Source: Candidatus Accumulibacter regalis (GTDB taxonomy: Bacteria > Pseudomonadota > Gammaproteobacteria > Burkholderiales > Rhodocyclaceae). Taken from it: 42,140 bases of DNA. The stretch spans positions 1 through 42,140 of the forward strand of contig JEMY01000025.1 of NCBI GenBank assembly GCA_000585075.1. The letters run 5' to 3'. This document shows positions 12,348-20,627 of this stretch, piece by piece. Each line of letters opens with the position of its first letter. The stretch's first letter is position 1. The notes below the pieces were generated by a model. That model saw only the letters and a list, made by a program, of their open reading frames with translations, did no database searches and had not been told where the DNA came from. The translations under genes and the position numbers were made by a program.

Positions 12348-12890
12348 TCACTCCGCATAGCGCAATTCCACCCGGCGCATCTTCCGTCTGCACTCTTCCG
12401 TCTTGCAGGTCTTTGGTGTTTTCTCGCTGCCGACGCTGTAGCGACGAATCTGGCCGCCAGGGACCCGGTAAGCGCGCAGCAGCTTCCTCACCGCCGCCAC
12501 CCGCTGTTCGGCGATGGCGACGTTGTAGCTGCGACTGCCGAGGTCGTCGGTGAAGCCGATCAAGGTCACCGACGTCTCCGGGTTCTCCTTCAGGTAGGCG
12601 GCATGCTGCTGCAGCTTCGCTCTTTCGCGGCTGCTCACCGTCACCCCGCCGAGCGAGAAGTAGATGTTGTTTTCCACCTGGTTGGCGGCGGCGATCACCT
12701 TTTGCTCGAGTGTTGCAGCGGTCTTTTCCTGCGCCGTCATCGCCGGCGGGGCGGGACTCTGCGCTTTGCTTTCTTCTTGCGACTGCCACGGCAGGGCGCC
12801 GCATCCGGACAGGGACAAGGCAATGGCCAGAACGCTGGCGCAACGCCGGCCAGGCGACCGGAAAGCGAGCGCTCCCGGGTTCCCGGACAC
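12348..12890 (-). CDS. OmpA-family peptidoglycan-associated lipoprotein
   Basis: Outer-membrane lipoprotein, 180 residues from the GTG at 12890. The n-region is Arg-rich, followed by VLAIALSLSGC: lipobox LSGC with the lipidated Cys at position 30. The C-terminal half is an OmpA-like peptidoglycan-binding domain with the characteristic GFTDDLGSRSYNVAIAEQRV motif; in this family an Asp and an Arg bind meso-diaminopimelate. The end (CKTEECRRKMRRVEL) replaces the usual EENRRVEL with a Cys-bearing insertion that could form a disulfide. An alternative GTG start at 12978 overlaps the clcA stop as GTGA and has AGGAG 11 nt upstream, but it would place about 59 residues before the lipid Cys, too long for a normal lipoprotein signal. 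Coupling with the antiporter gene is likely either way. Confidence 0.85.
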   Translation of the reverse strand: MSGNPGALAFRSPGRRCASVLAIALSLSGCGALPWQSQEESKAQSPAPPAMTAQEKTAATLEQKVIAAANQVENNIYFSLGGVTVSSRERAKLQQHAAYLKENPETSVTLIGFTDDLGSRSYNVAIAEQRVAAVRKLLRAYRVPGGQIRRYSVGSEKTPKTCKTEECRRKMRRVELRYAE

Positions 12891-12973
12891 TTGCGGGCTG
12901 GCGCCAGCGGGTTGGCGCGCCAGTGGCGCATGGGCGGCAAGACCCGGCGTCGGGGGGCAAATTATCCGGGCAA

Positions 12974-14404
12974 TCACTTGCTCTTCGTCTCCTCTGGGCC
13001 CGCGGGGGCTGTTTGCGGGTCCGTCTCTGGCGGCGTCTGGAGCGCTGCCGTCTGCTCTTCTTCGCGCGCCTTCGCCGCTGCCGTTTGCGCGCGCTGCTGG
13101 GCGACGAAGCCCAGAGCCAGCTGCTGATAGAGCTCCGGGCTGACCCGTCCGCTGACGGCCTTGGCGATCAGGGTGACGGCCATCAGGCTGATCACCATCT
13201 CGTGGCCATCGATCATTTCCATGACGATGATCGCCGCGGTTATCGGCGATTGCGTAACTGCGGCCAGAAAGGCCGCCATGCACAGCGCGGTGATCGGTAC
13301 CGCGTCCGCGCCGAAGCCGAGGATACCGCTGGTACTCGCACCAAGAGCCGCGCCGACGGCCAGGCAGGGGGCGAAGATGCCGCCGGGGATGCCGGAAAAG
13401 TAGGTGACCACGGTCGCCACGAAGCGGGTGACGGGAGCGTGCCAGGGCGCCGACAAGGCGTCGCTGGAAATCAGCGACGAGGTCACCGAGTAGCCACTTC
13501 CGAACGACAGGCCGCCGCCAAGCCAGCCGACCAGCGCAATGACCAGCCCGCAGCCGCCGGCAAAAAGCACCGGACGCGCGGTGCGCCAGCGCCAGAGGAC
13601 GAAGTTGGGGTGTTGCTGCGGCCAGAGCAGCAGCCGACTGAAAACCCCGCCGAGCAGCCCGCAGGCCATGCCATAGAAGACCACCGGGCCGACGATTTCG
13701 TTGAACTGCGCGATTTTCATGCGCCCGAAGTGATAGTAGTTCCCCTCTATGGCGATGGCCACCAGGCCCGAGAGGATGATCGTGCCGACGAGGATCCCGG
13801 TGGTCTTCGCCTCCAGGCGTTTGCCCAGTTCCTCGACGGCGAAGACAATTCCGGCGAGCGGCGTGTTGAAGGCCGCAGCGATTCCCGCGGCGCCACCGGC
13901 GAGAATCAGATCGGCGGGGGAAATTGCCCGCGAGTGTGGCAGGAAACGATGCGCGAAGTGCAGTATCGACGCTGCGACCTGTACCGACGGTCCCTCTCGA
14001 CCGGCGGAAAATCCACCGAGGAGCGCCATCGATCCGACGAGGACCTTGCCCAAGGCGATGCGCAGCGAAACCAGGCCGCTGACCGATTCGCCGCGCGCGG
14101 CCAGATGCGTTGCGGCGATCACCTGCGGAATGCCGCTGCCCTGTCCTCCCGGGAAGAAGCGCCGCGTCAGCCACACCGCGGCCATTCCGGCCACCGGCGC
14201 AGTGACGAACGGCATCCAGGGAAATGGCAAGCCGGGATGGTAGTTGTAGAGGTCGAAAAATGTCCTCAGCGCAACGTCGGCAAGGCGCGTGAAAGCGACC
14301 ACCGCCAGGCCGGCACACGCTGCCGCCCCCCACAGGGTCAAACGGGTACGCCACCTGAAGGTGCTGAGCCTGCCGCGGAGTGGGTTCAGGTTTTTCATGG
14401 GCAT
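12974..14404 (-). CDS. clcA: ClC-family chloride/proton antiporter
   Basis: Membrane transporter of the voltage-gated chloride channel family, 476 residues. All three anion-selectivity motifs are visible: GSGIP at 89-93, GREGP at 135-139 with gating Glu137, and GIFAP at 342-346. A glutamate at the position used for proton transfer is present (Glu191 in FAVEEL), so an antiporter is likelier than a channel. The family's Tyr ligand cannot be assigned by eye. No CBS domains follow; instead there is a 35-residue Ala/Glu/Pro-rich cytosolic tail. Start choice is uncertain: ATG at 14404, ATG at 14398 or GTG at 14431, none with a strong ribosome binding site. It is the promoter-proximal gene of a short operon with the OmpA-like lipoprotein. 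A role in acid or osmotic stress is family knowledge, not shown here. Confidence 0.93.
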   Translation of the reverse strand: MPMKNLNPLRGRLSTFRWRTRLTLWGAAACAGLAVVAFTRLADVALRTFFDLYNYHPGLPFPWMPFVTAPVAGMAAVWLTRRFFPGGQGSGIPQVIAATHLAARGESVSGLVSLRIALGKVLVGSMALLGGFSAGREGPSVQVAASILHFAHRFLPHSRAISPADLILAGGAAGIAAAFNTPLAGIVFAVEELGKRLEAKTTGILVGTIILSGLVAIAIEGNYYHFGRMKIAQFNEIVGPVVFYGMACGLLGGVFSRLLLWPQQHPNFVLWRWRTARPVLFAGGCGLVIALVGWLGGGLSFGSGYSVTSSLISSDALSAPWHAPVTRFVATVVTYFSGIPGGIFAPCLAVGAALGASTSGILGFGADAVPITALCMAAFLAAVTQSPITAAIIVMEMIDGHEMVISLMAVTLIAKAVSGRVSPELYQQLALGFVAQQRAQTAAAKAREEEQTAALQTPPETDPQTAPAGPEETKSK

Positions 14405-14539
14405 TCTGTCGGTGTGGTGGGTACGCGCCACGCGCTACCCAAGCTGCGCAGTCTAACACCTGTGCTGGCCAGTGCGAGCAGACCGGGGAGCCGCACGCAG
14501 GGCCAGGCGGAGTGCCTGTCTGTGGCTGTCCGCCTCGCC

Positions 14540-14569
14540 TTGCTGCTCGACATCGAGTCTCGGTATGCT
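14540..14569 (+). promoter_or_regulatory. Candidate promoter for the puuD-like gene
   Basis: TTGCTG at 14540-14545 and TATGCT at 14564-14569, spaced 18 bp, lie 43 bp upstream of the start codon at 14613 in the region shared with the divergent clcA gene. Match to sigma-70 consensus is moderate. Confidence 0.35.
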
Positions 14570-14612
14570 AGGCTCAGAGCGTGGCAGTTTGACACTTCAA
14601 TCAGGAGGTCCC

Positions 14613-15395
14613 ATGAGCTGGCGCCCATTACGTATTGGCCTTTCCGCGCGCATCTACCATCCCCAGGCCGGCGCGACCGCGCTGCTGTCGAAGTCGCTGC
14701 ACTATCTGGAACAATCGGTCGCGCACTGGGCGATGTCGCGCGACGTAATGGTGTTCATGATCCCGGCGGTGAGCGGTGACGGCCTCGTCAATCGCAGCAG
14801 TATCCGCCTCTCGGACTATCCGGAATACCTCGACGGCCTGCTGCTCCAGGGCGGCGCCGACGTCAATCCACAAAGTTACGGCGAGGAGCCAATGCATCCC
14901 GATTGGGCGGGAGACATGGTCCGCGACGCCTACGAAATGGAGCTGCTGCACGAATTTATCGAGGCCGGCAAAGCGGTTCTCGGCATTTGTCGCGGCGCCC
15001 AGGTGATCAACGTGGCCCTTGGCGGACCGCTCTACCAGGACATTGCGACGCAGATCGACGGCGCCGGAACGCACGTTCATGACGATTACGATCGTCACAG
15101 CCACGCCATTGCCTGGGACAAGGATTCCGGTCTGGCCAAGCTCTATCCTGGCAGCAGCGGCGGCAACGTGATCTCTATCCATCACCAGTCGATCAAGACG
15201 CTCGGGCGCGGCTTGAAGGTCGAGGCGCGCGGCGAGAGCGACGGCATCGTCGAAGCCGTACGCCTGCAAGGCAAACCCTACGTCCTGGGTCTGCAATGGC
15301 ATCCCGAGTTTCATCCGCCGGGAAGCCCGGACCTGCTCGATAGTTCGCCGATCCTCGAGGAGTTTCTCAACGCCGCACGCGGCCGTCGCTGGTGA
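14613..15395 (+). CDS. Gamma-glutamyl-GABA hydrolase family peptidase (PuuD-like)
   Basis: Class-I glutamine amidotransferase-like hydrolase of 260 residues (peptidase C26). The catalytic triad is visible: Cys126 in GICRGAQVINV, and His230 with Glu232 in LQWHPEF. QGGADVNPQSYG near residue 79 and HHQSIKTL near 190 are family signatures. PuuD cleaves gamma-glutamyl-gamma-aminobutyrate in putrescine breakdown; other members act on different gamma-glutamyl compounds. No other putrescine genes are present, so the substrate is uncertain. The start at 14613 has a perfect AGGAGGT 5 nt upstream. It is a single plus-strand gene, divergent from clcA and convergent with the malQ-treY fusion. Confidence 0.9.
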   Translation: MSWRPLRIGLSARIYHPQAGATALLSKSLHYLEQSVAHWAMSRDVMVFMIPAVSGDGLVNRSSIRLSDYPEYLDGLLLQGGADVNPQSYGEEPMHPDWAGDMVRDAYEMELLHEFIEAGKAVLGICRGAQVINVALGGPLYQDIATQIDGAGTHVHDDYDRHSHAIAWDKDSGLAKLYPGSSGGNVISIHHQSIKTLGRGLKVEARGESDGIVEAVRLQGKPYVLGLQWHPEFHPPGSPDLLDSSPILEEFLNAARGRRW

Positions 15396-15420
15396 AGCGC
15401 GCGACCGGCGGCGGCTGAAC

Positions 15421-15462
15421 GGCGGGTGCGGTGGCAAGGCAGGCGGGTGCGGTGGCAAGGCG
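15421..15462. repeat. Tandem 21-bp duplication
   Basis: Two adjacent copies of a 21-bp unit (15421-15441 and 15442-15462), differing only in the last base, lie between convergent genes. The second copy supplies the left arm of the terminator hairpin at 15449-15477. Confidence 0.8.
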
Positions 15463-15477
15463 CCATCTTGCCACCGC
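15449..15477. terminator. Bidirectional terminator-like hairpin
   Basis: Perfect 11-bp stem, GCGGTGGCAAG at 15449-15459 pairing with CTTGCCACCGC at 15467-15477, 7-nt loop, in the 93-bp space between the 3' ends of the puuD-like gene and malQ-treY. Placement between convergent genes supports a terminator role; there is no U-tract. The duplicated left arm at 15428-15438 could form an alternative, longer-loop hairpin. Confidence 0.55.
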
Positions 15478-15488
15478 CCGCCGCCTGC

Positions 15489-18400
15489 TCAGGGTTCGCC
15501 TGGCGAAGCCAGCAGCGCGACCGGGAAGCTGGCCAGGATGTCGCCGATGGCCAGCTGCGCGCCTGGCGAATGGCTTTCGCCGCTGAGCACGTTGTTCCAG
15601 CCCGCGGAGGCCAGCCCGTCGGGCAGTTCGAGCAGCGTATCGGCCCAGACCTCGTTGCCCAGTGGCAGCAGCTGCTTGTCGCCGAGCAGGCGCACCGACA
15701 GCAGCGGCACGACGACGACCATGGCGTGCTCGCCGTGACGGCGTGCGTAGGCACAGACGTGCGCGGCGTGCTCGCCGGTCACTTTCAGAGGCAGGTAGTC
15801 GCCCTGCTCGAAAACCTTCGGCCAGCGCGCGCGCAGTGCCAGACTCTGCCACAGCGTGTACAGCTTGATGCGTCCGTCGCTCATGTCGCTGACCAGCGGC
15901 TGCAGGCGTTCGCACCATTGCTCGGGCGGCGCGTCGACCAGCGCTTGCACCTCGGCCAGCAACTCGCCGCGCAGCACGAAGTCGACCGGGCGGCGGTTGT
16001 CCGGGTCGACCAGGTTGAACTGCCATAGCTCGCAGCCCTGGTAGATGTCCGGCACGCCCGGTGAGGTGACCTTGATCAGCGCCTGGGCCAGCGCGTTGAT
16101 CAGGCCGTGGTGGGCGATGGTATGCACCATGGGCACGAAGTCGGCCAGGAAGAGGTTCTTCTCGCCAGGTGCCAGAAGCGCGTGCACGAAGTCGCTGACC
16201 GCCGCTTCGTAGTCGTCGTTGACCTGCACCCAGCTGCTGTGCTCCTTGCCCTCGCGCAAGGCCTTGGTCATGTAAGCGGCGATGCGCGTCCGGTAGTCGG
16301 CGAGTTCGTCGTCGTTCGGTGACAGCAGCGGCCAGGTGCCGATCAGCGTCTGGTAGAGCAGGTACTCGTCGTTGCGCGACGGGGCCTCGCCGCCGTCGAC
16401 CAGGCGCTTGCGGCCTCGATTCAGGCGGCGCCAGCGTTTGAGCATCAGCTTCCAGGCGGCCGGAATCTCGGAGAGAACGTTGATCCTTGCGCGCGCGTCC
16501 TCGGAACGCTTGCTATCGTGCGTCGAGGTGGCAAGCATGTTGTGCGGCCAGCGGACGGCACGGGCACGTGTGGCGGCATGGAAGGCGGCCACCGATACCC
16601 CGAAGCGGCGCGGTTCGCCGCCGACGTCGTTGAGCGACGTCAGCCGATGGTAGCGGTAGAACGCCGTGTCCTCGACGCCCTTGGCCATCACCGGTGACGA
16701 CACCTGCTGGAACTTCATGGCGAAGGCCTCCAGCGGCTCGCGGTACGAGGCGCTGCAGCCGCGGGCGAGATCGGTGGTCAGCACCCCCTCGATGAAATCG
16801 TAGATGCCGGTATCGAGCAGCGGGCTGCGCTTCTTGGCCACCGCCACGGCCCACGCGATGTGGCGGCGATCGTCGGCCGACAGCTCGCCATGGGCAACGT
16901 AGCTGCGATAGACGGGGAAACAGGCGACCACTTCGATGAGCGCCTCGCGCAGGCCATTGAGGGTGAAGTCGCAGGTGTCGCGGCTGGCGTTGGCGATACG
17001 CGCCAGGCGGTTGGCAAGGACGCTGAACTCGCTCGCCAGCGCGGTGTACATGATCAACTTCTTGGCGTCGTAGGCGAGTTCCTCGAAGTCGCTGTCGACG
17101 CCCGTGAAATCGCGGTAGATGCGCGTCATGCGCCGCTCGGAGGCGGTGTCGACGAAGAGATTGTTGACCAGGTTGGCGAAGCGATAGCCGGTGGCGCCGT
17201 GAATCGGCCAGTCGTCCGGCAGACGCTCGTGCTCGGCGAGGATCTTCTCGATGACCAGATAGATCGACAGCGGCCCACCCGGCGCCGGCAGTCTGCCGCC
17301 AGCCGCCTGTTGCAGGTGGCGGAAATACTCACCGGGGTCGAACATTCCGTCCGGATGGTCGATGCGCAGTCCCTCGACCTTGCCCTGGGCGACCAGGTCG
17401 AGAATCAGATGATGGGTGGCATCGAACACCGCCGGGTCTTCCATGCGCAGCGCGGCGAGGTCGTTGATATCGAAGAAGCGTCGATAGTTGATCTCGTCGC
17501 AGGCGACGCGCCAGTAGGCGAGGCGGTATCCCTGCACCTGGATCAGCTCGTGCAGCAGGTCGAAGCTGGCCGGGTGCCCGGGGCGGCCGTTGAACTCGGC
17601 GAGGTTGTCGGCGATATGGTGGGCAATGTCGGCGTGCTCCGCGGTGAACGCCGCCAGGTGGCGTTTATGCACCTCCTTGTCGCGTTGCCGCTCGGCCATC
17701 TTCACTGGCTTGGAATTGCTCCGCGCCGGCAGGTGGCCAAACGCCGTGAGCAGGGTTTCCAGTTCGCCGTAGCGTTCGTGCCCCTCGCCGAGGGCTGCAG
17801 CCAGTCGTTCGCGGCGATGGCCGATGATGCGCGGGTAGCTCGCCGGGTCCACCGGCAGCCGGTGCTGGTAGTAGAAGATGCTGAACTCACCGCGCTCGGC
17901 GTCGTAGTCCAGGCGCAGTTCGCCGGCGTTGAGCACCTGCCCGTAGTGCGCGCCAAGCAGTGGCAGCAGCACCTTGCCCTTGAGGTCGCGGTTGAGAGGA
18001 TCCCAGTCGATGTCGAAGAACGCCCCCCAGGCTGACGCCGGACCGTTCTCCAGGACGTCCAGCCACCAGGCATTGTCCGACCCCATGATCCCCATGTGGT
18101 TGGGGACCACGTCGATGACCTGCGACAGTCCGTTCTCCTTGAGCGCGGTGGCGAAGTCCTCGAATTCCTGTGGCGTACCGATTTCCGGGTTGAGCTCGGA
18201 ATGGCCGACGATGTCGTAACCGTGGGTGCTGCCCGGGCGCGCCCGCAGGTACGGCGAGGCGTAGCAGTGGCTGACCCCCAGCGCCGCCAGGTAAGACGCC
18301 AGCGCGCCGGCCTGGGCAAAGGTGAAGTCGCGGTTGAACTGCATGCGGTAAGTCGCGCGCGGGATGACCGCCACCCGTGTCGGCGCCAGCATTTCGCTCG

Positions 18401-20627
18401 GCGGCACGACCGCGGTGCCACGCTCGTTGATCAGCACTTCACCAACGGCGTTGAAGCGACCGTCTTCCGGCCAGTCTTCAAGATGCAGCGGCAGCCGGCG
18501 CCGCCAGTTGGGATGCTGGTCATCGCGGCTGCCGGGAAGATTGGCCTGCTCGACGACGCCGAGAATATCCTCGGGCTGGACGACCAGCAGTTGCGCGGGC
18601 GTTCTCGCCAGAAAGGCGTGGATGGCGACCACCAGCGGCTGTGTGATCTCGGGGATCGAGAAGGGGTGCACGCTGGCCCCCTCGGGCAGCAGTTCGGCGT
18701 GCTTCAGCGCCATCAGGAAACGGGCGCGATCCTGGGCGCGGTCGACGACCATGTGGTCGAACTGCGCTTCCTCGGGGAAAAGCTGCAGCGCCGCGCGGGT
18801 GTCGATGTCGTGGCCCTTCCAGAAGCCCTGCAGGGTCGGTAGATCGTGTGTGCTGACGGCGACCAGTGCCTGACGCGGATACTCGGCCGGTGGCTTGAAG
18901 TTGCCGTCCGCGCTGCGTTCGAAAAGGAAGGGTCGGTAGGAGAGCACGCCAGCCGCCGCCAGGCGCGGCCTGAAGCCGTCCGGGACGGTGCCCAGGTCTT
19001 CACCGATGACCATGCAGCGATTGCGCTGGCTTTCCAGCGCGACGATGGCCAGCAAGTCCTCGAGCGCATAGCTGACGTAGGCGCCCTCGGTTGCCGGTTG
19101 GTCAACGGGAACCCAGAACAGTCGCGCCAGGCCCATGACATGGTCGATGCGCAGCGCGCCGCAGTGGCGCATGTTGGCGCGCAGCATGGCGATGAAGGGT
19201 GCGTAGGCGGCTTCACGCAGGCGGTGCGGCACCAGCGGCGGCAGCCCCCAGTTCTGGCCGACCGGGTTGAACTCGTCGGGTGGTGCGCCCACGTAAGCGG
19301 CGCCGGCAAAAGCGCCTTGCCATGCCCAGGCCTCCGAGCCGCCGGGATTGACGCCAACCGCCAGATCCTGATAGAGGCCGACGCCGACGCCGCGGCGCAA
19401 AGATTGCTGGCCGAGCGCGGTGAGCTGTTCGTCGGCGAGCCACTGCAGCCATGCCGAGTATTCGACGGCTTCGCTGTGCTCATCGGCGAAGGCGGCCACT
19501 GCCGGAGCCTGTGGGTCGCGGTATTCCTCGGGCCACGCGGGCCAGCCCCAGACGTCGGGGTTGTCACTCTGGAAGTGCGCTTGCAGGGCCTCGAATCGGG
19601 CGTGCAGTTCAAGCGTCTGCCCGCTTTCCGCGCGGAACAGGCGGAAAGCACGCGCCCGGGCGGAGTCGTTGGCCAGATGCTGGTCGCGGAAGTGGCGGTA
19701 AAGTGCGGCCAGGACCTCGCGCTTGGCGGCCGAGACCTCCTCGTAGTCGACTTCGTCGGCGACGCGCAGGCGGCGCAGCCGGCCCTGGAAACGCTCGGAG
19801 GCAACCAGGTTGCGCGCCGCCTCGCACTCGGCGAACTCGGGAACGGCTTCGACGTCGATGTAGAGCACGTTGACGAAGCAGCGGCTGGACGGGCTGTAGG
19901 GGCTGATTCGCGTCGGGTCGTCCGGGAACAGCGCGTGCAGGGGATTGACGCCGATGACGCCGCCGCCGGCGTCCGCCGACAGATCGATCAGCGTGCGCAG
20001 GTCGCCAAAGTCACCGATGCCCCAGTTGCGCCGCGAGCGCAGGCCATAGAGCTGCACCGTCGGACCCCAGACACGGCCGTCGCGCTGCACGGCGTCGGGA
20101 AGGAAACAGCTTGGCGGCGCGACGACCAGGGTCGTCGCCACCTGTGCCAGGCCACCGCTGCCGGGTTGTTCCACTTCCAGGCGGTAGTAGCCGGCTTCGC
20201 TCGGCGGCGGCAGAAGAAGTTCGCCGCGCAGGAAATCAACCCCGTCAAGCCGCTGCTCGGCGAGTCTGGGCAGCTTGGCGGGTTCGAACTCGCCGCTGCT
20301 CGTGGCGCCGTTTTCTGCGCTCAGGATCCAGCGGTGCGGCTGGCTGGCACGGGCGACCGGCAGCGAGACCGCCAGCGTTGGCGTTTCGCCAAGCGTGATC
20401 ACCTTGACCGGCGGCAGTGGCCGCCGCCATTCGTCGTCCTGCAAGCCCTGCAGCAGTGCCGCCGGGTCGCCATCCGCGGGGAAATGCATTGCTGCCAGCA
20501 GGGCGCGCAAGGTTTTCTCCGAGGTGGCGTGCGTCTTGCCCCAGACGTCGTCATAGCCGGCGCTGATGCCGCAGTGCGCGGCGAGTTGGGCCAGCGCGTC
20601 GCGGCCGTTCTCGTTGGCAGCGCTCAT
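15489..20627 (-). CDS. malQ-treY: Fusion: 4-alpha-glucanotransferase (MalQ) + maltooligosyltrehalose synthase (TreY)
   Basis: A single frame of 1712 residues holding two complete GH enzymes. Residues 1 to about 735 are MalQ (GH77), which transfers maltooligosaccharide chains: nucleophile Asp495 in LRIDHVMGL, acid/base Glu543 in IGEDLGTVP, and Asp595 in STHDLPTLQ. From about residue 754 (VAVIPRATYRMQFNRDFTF) the rest is TreY (GH13), which turns the reducing end of a glucan chain into a trehalosyl unit; its signatures are VIDVVPNHMGI, GLRIDHPDGMFDP, EKILAEHERLP and STHDSKRSEDARARI. The linker contains a short VLINERGTAVVPPSE segment. The start at 20627 overlaps the treZ stop as ATGA and has a GGAG upstream; a longer start at 20666 would not. 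No frameshift or stop lies between the halves. It is the last gene of the operon, ending at a hairpin. MalQ could lengthen short oligosaccharides to feed TreY directly. Confidence 0.95.
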   Translation of the reverse strand: MSAANENGRDALAQLAAHCGISAGYDDVWGKTHATSEKTLRALLAAMHFPADGDPAALLQGLQDDEWRRPLPPVKVITLGETPTLAVSLPVARASQPHRWILSAENGATSSGEFEPAKLPRLAEQRLDGVDFLRGELLLPPPSEAGYYRLEVEQPGSGGLAQVATTLVVAPPSCFLPDAVQRDGRVWGPTVQLYGLRSRRNWGIGDFGDLRTLIDLSADAGGGVIGVNPLHALFPDDPTRISPYSPSSRCFVNVLYIDVEAVPEFAECEAARNLVASERFQGRLRRLRVADEVDYEEVSAAKREVLAALYRHFRDQHLANDSARARAFRLFRAESGQTLELHARFEALQAHFQSDNPDVWGWPAWPEEYRDPQAPAVAAFADEHSEAVEYSAWLQWLADEQLTALGQQSLRRGVGVGLYQDLAVGVNPGGSEAWAWQGAFAGAAYVGAPPDEFNPVGQNWGLPPLVPHRLREAAYAPFIAMLRANMRHCGALRIDHVMGLARLFWVPVDQPATEGAYVSYALEDLLAIVALESQRNRCMVIGEDLGTVPDGFRPRLAAAGVLSYRPFLFERSADGNFKPPAEYPRQALVAVSTHDLPTLQGFWKGHDIDTRAALQLFPEEAQFDHMVVDRAQDRARFLMALKHAELLPEGASVHPFSIPEITQPLVVAIHAFLARTPAQLLVVQPEDILGVVEQANLPGSRDDQHPNWRRRLPLHLEDWPEDGRFNAVGEVLINERGTAVVPPSEMLAPTRVAVIPRATYRMQFNRDFTFAQAGALASYLAALGVSHCYASPYLRARPGSTHGYDIVGHSELNPEIGTPQEFEDFATALKENGLSQVIDVVPNHMGIMGSDNAWWLDVLENGPASAWGAFFDIDWDPLNRDLKGKVLLPLLGAHYGQVLNAGELRLDYDAERGEFSIFYYQHRLPVDPASYPRIIGHRRERLAAALGEGHERYGELETLLTAFGHLPARSNSKPVKMAERQRDKEVHKRHLAAFTAEHADIAHHIADNLAEFNGRPGHPASFDLLHELIQVQGYRLAYWRVACDEINYRRFFDINDLAALRMEDPAVFDATHHLILDLVAQGKVEGLRIDHPDGMFDPGEYFRHLQQAAGGRLPAPGGPLSIYLVIEKILAEHERLPDDWPIHGATGYRFANLVNNLFVDTASERRMTRIYRDFTGVDSDFEELAYDAKKLIMYTALASEFSVLANRLARIANASRDTCDFTLNGLREALIEVVACFPVYRSYVAHGELSADDRRHIAWAVAVAKKRSPLLDTGIYDFIEGVLTTDLARGCSASYREPLEAFAMKFQQVSSPVMAKGVEDTAFYRYHRLTSLNDVGGEPRRFGVSVAAFHAATRARAVRWPHNMLATSTHDSKRSEDARARINVLSEIPAAWKLMLKRWRRLNRGRKRLVDGGEAPSRNDEYLLYQTLIGTWPLLSPNDDELADYRTRIAAYMTKALREGKEHSSWVQVNDDYEAAVSDFVHALLAPGEKNLFLADFVPMVHTIAHHGLINALAQALIKVTSPGVPDIYQGCELWQFNLVDPDNRRPVDFVLRGELLAEVQALVDAPPEQWCERLQPLVSDMSDGRIKLYTLWQSLALRARWPKVFEQGDYLPLKVTGEHAAHVCAYARRHGEHAMVVVVPLLSVRLLGDKQLLPLGNEVWADTLLELPDGLASAGWNNVLSGESHSPGAQLAIGDILASFPVALLASPGEP

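Noticed and set aside
12891-14459. Long upstream extension of the OmpA-like lipoprotein frame
   Set aside because: Runs out of frame through clcA, is Arg/Gly/Pro-rich and lacks domains; only the part from 12890 (or 12978) is protein-like.
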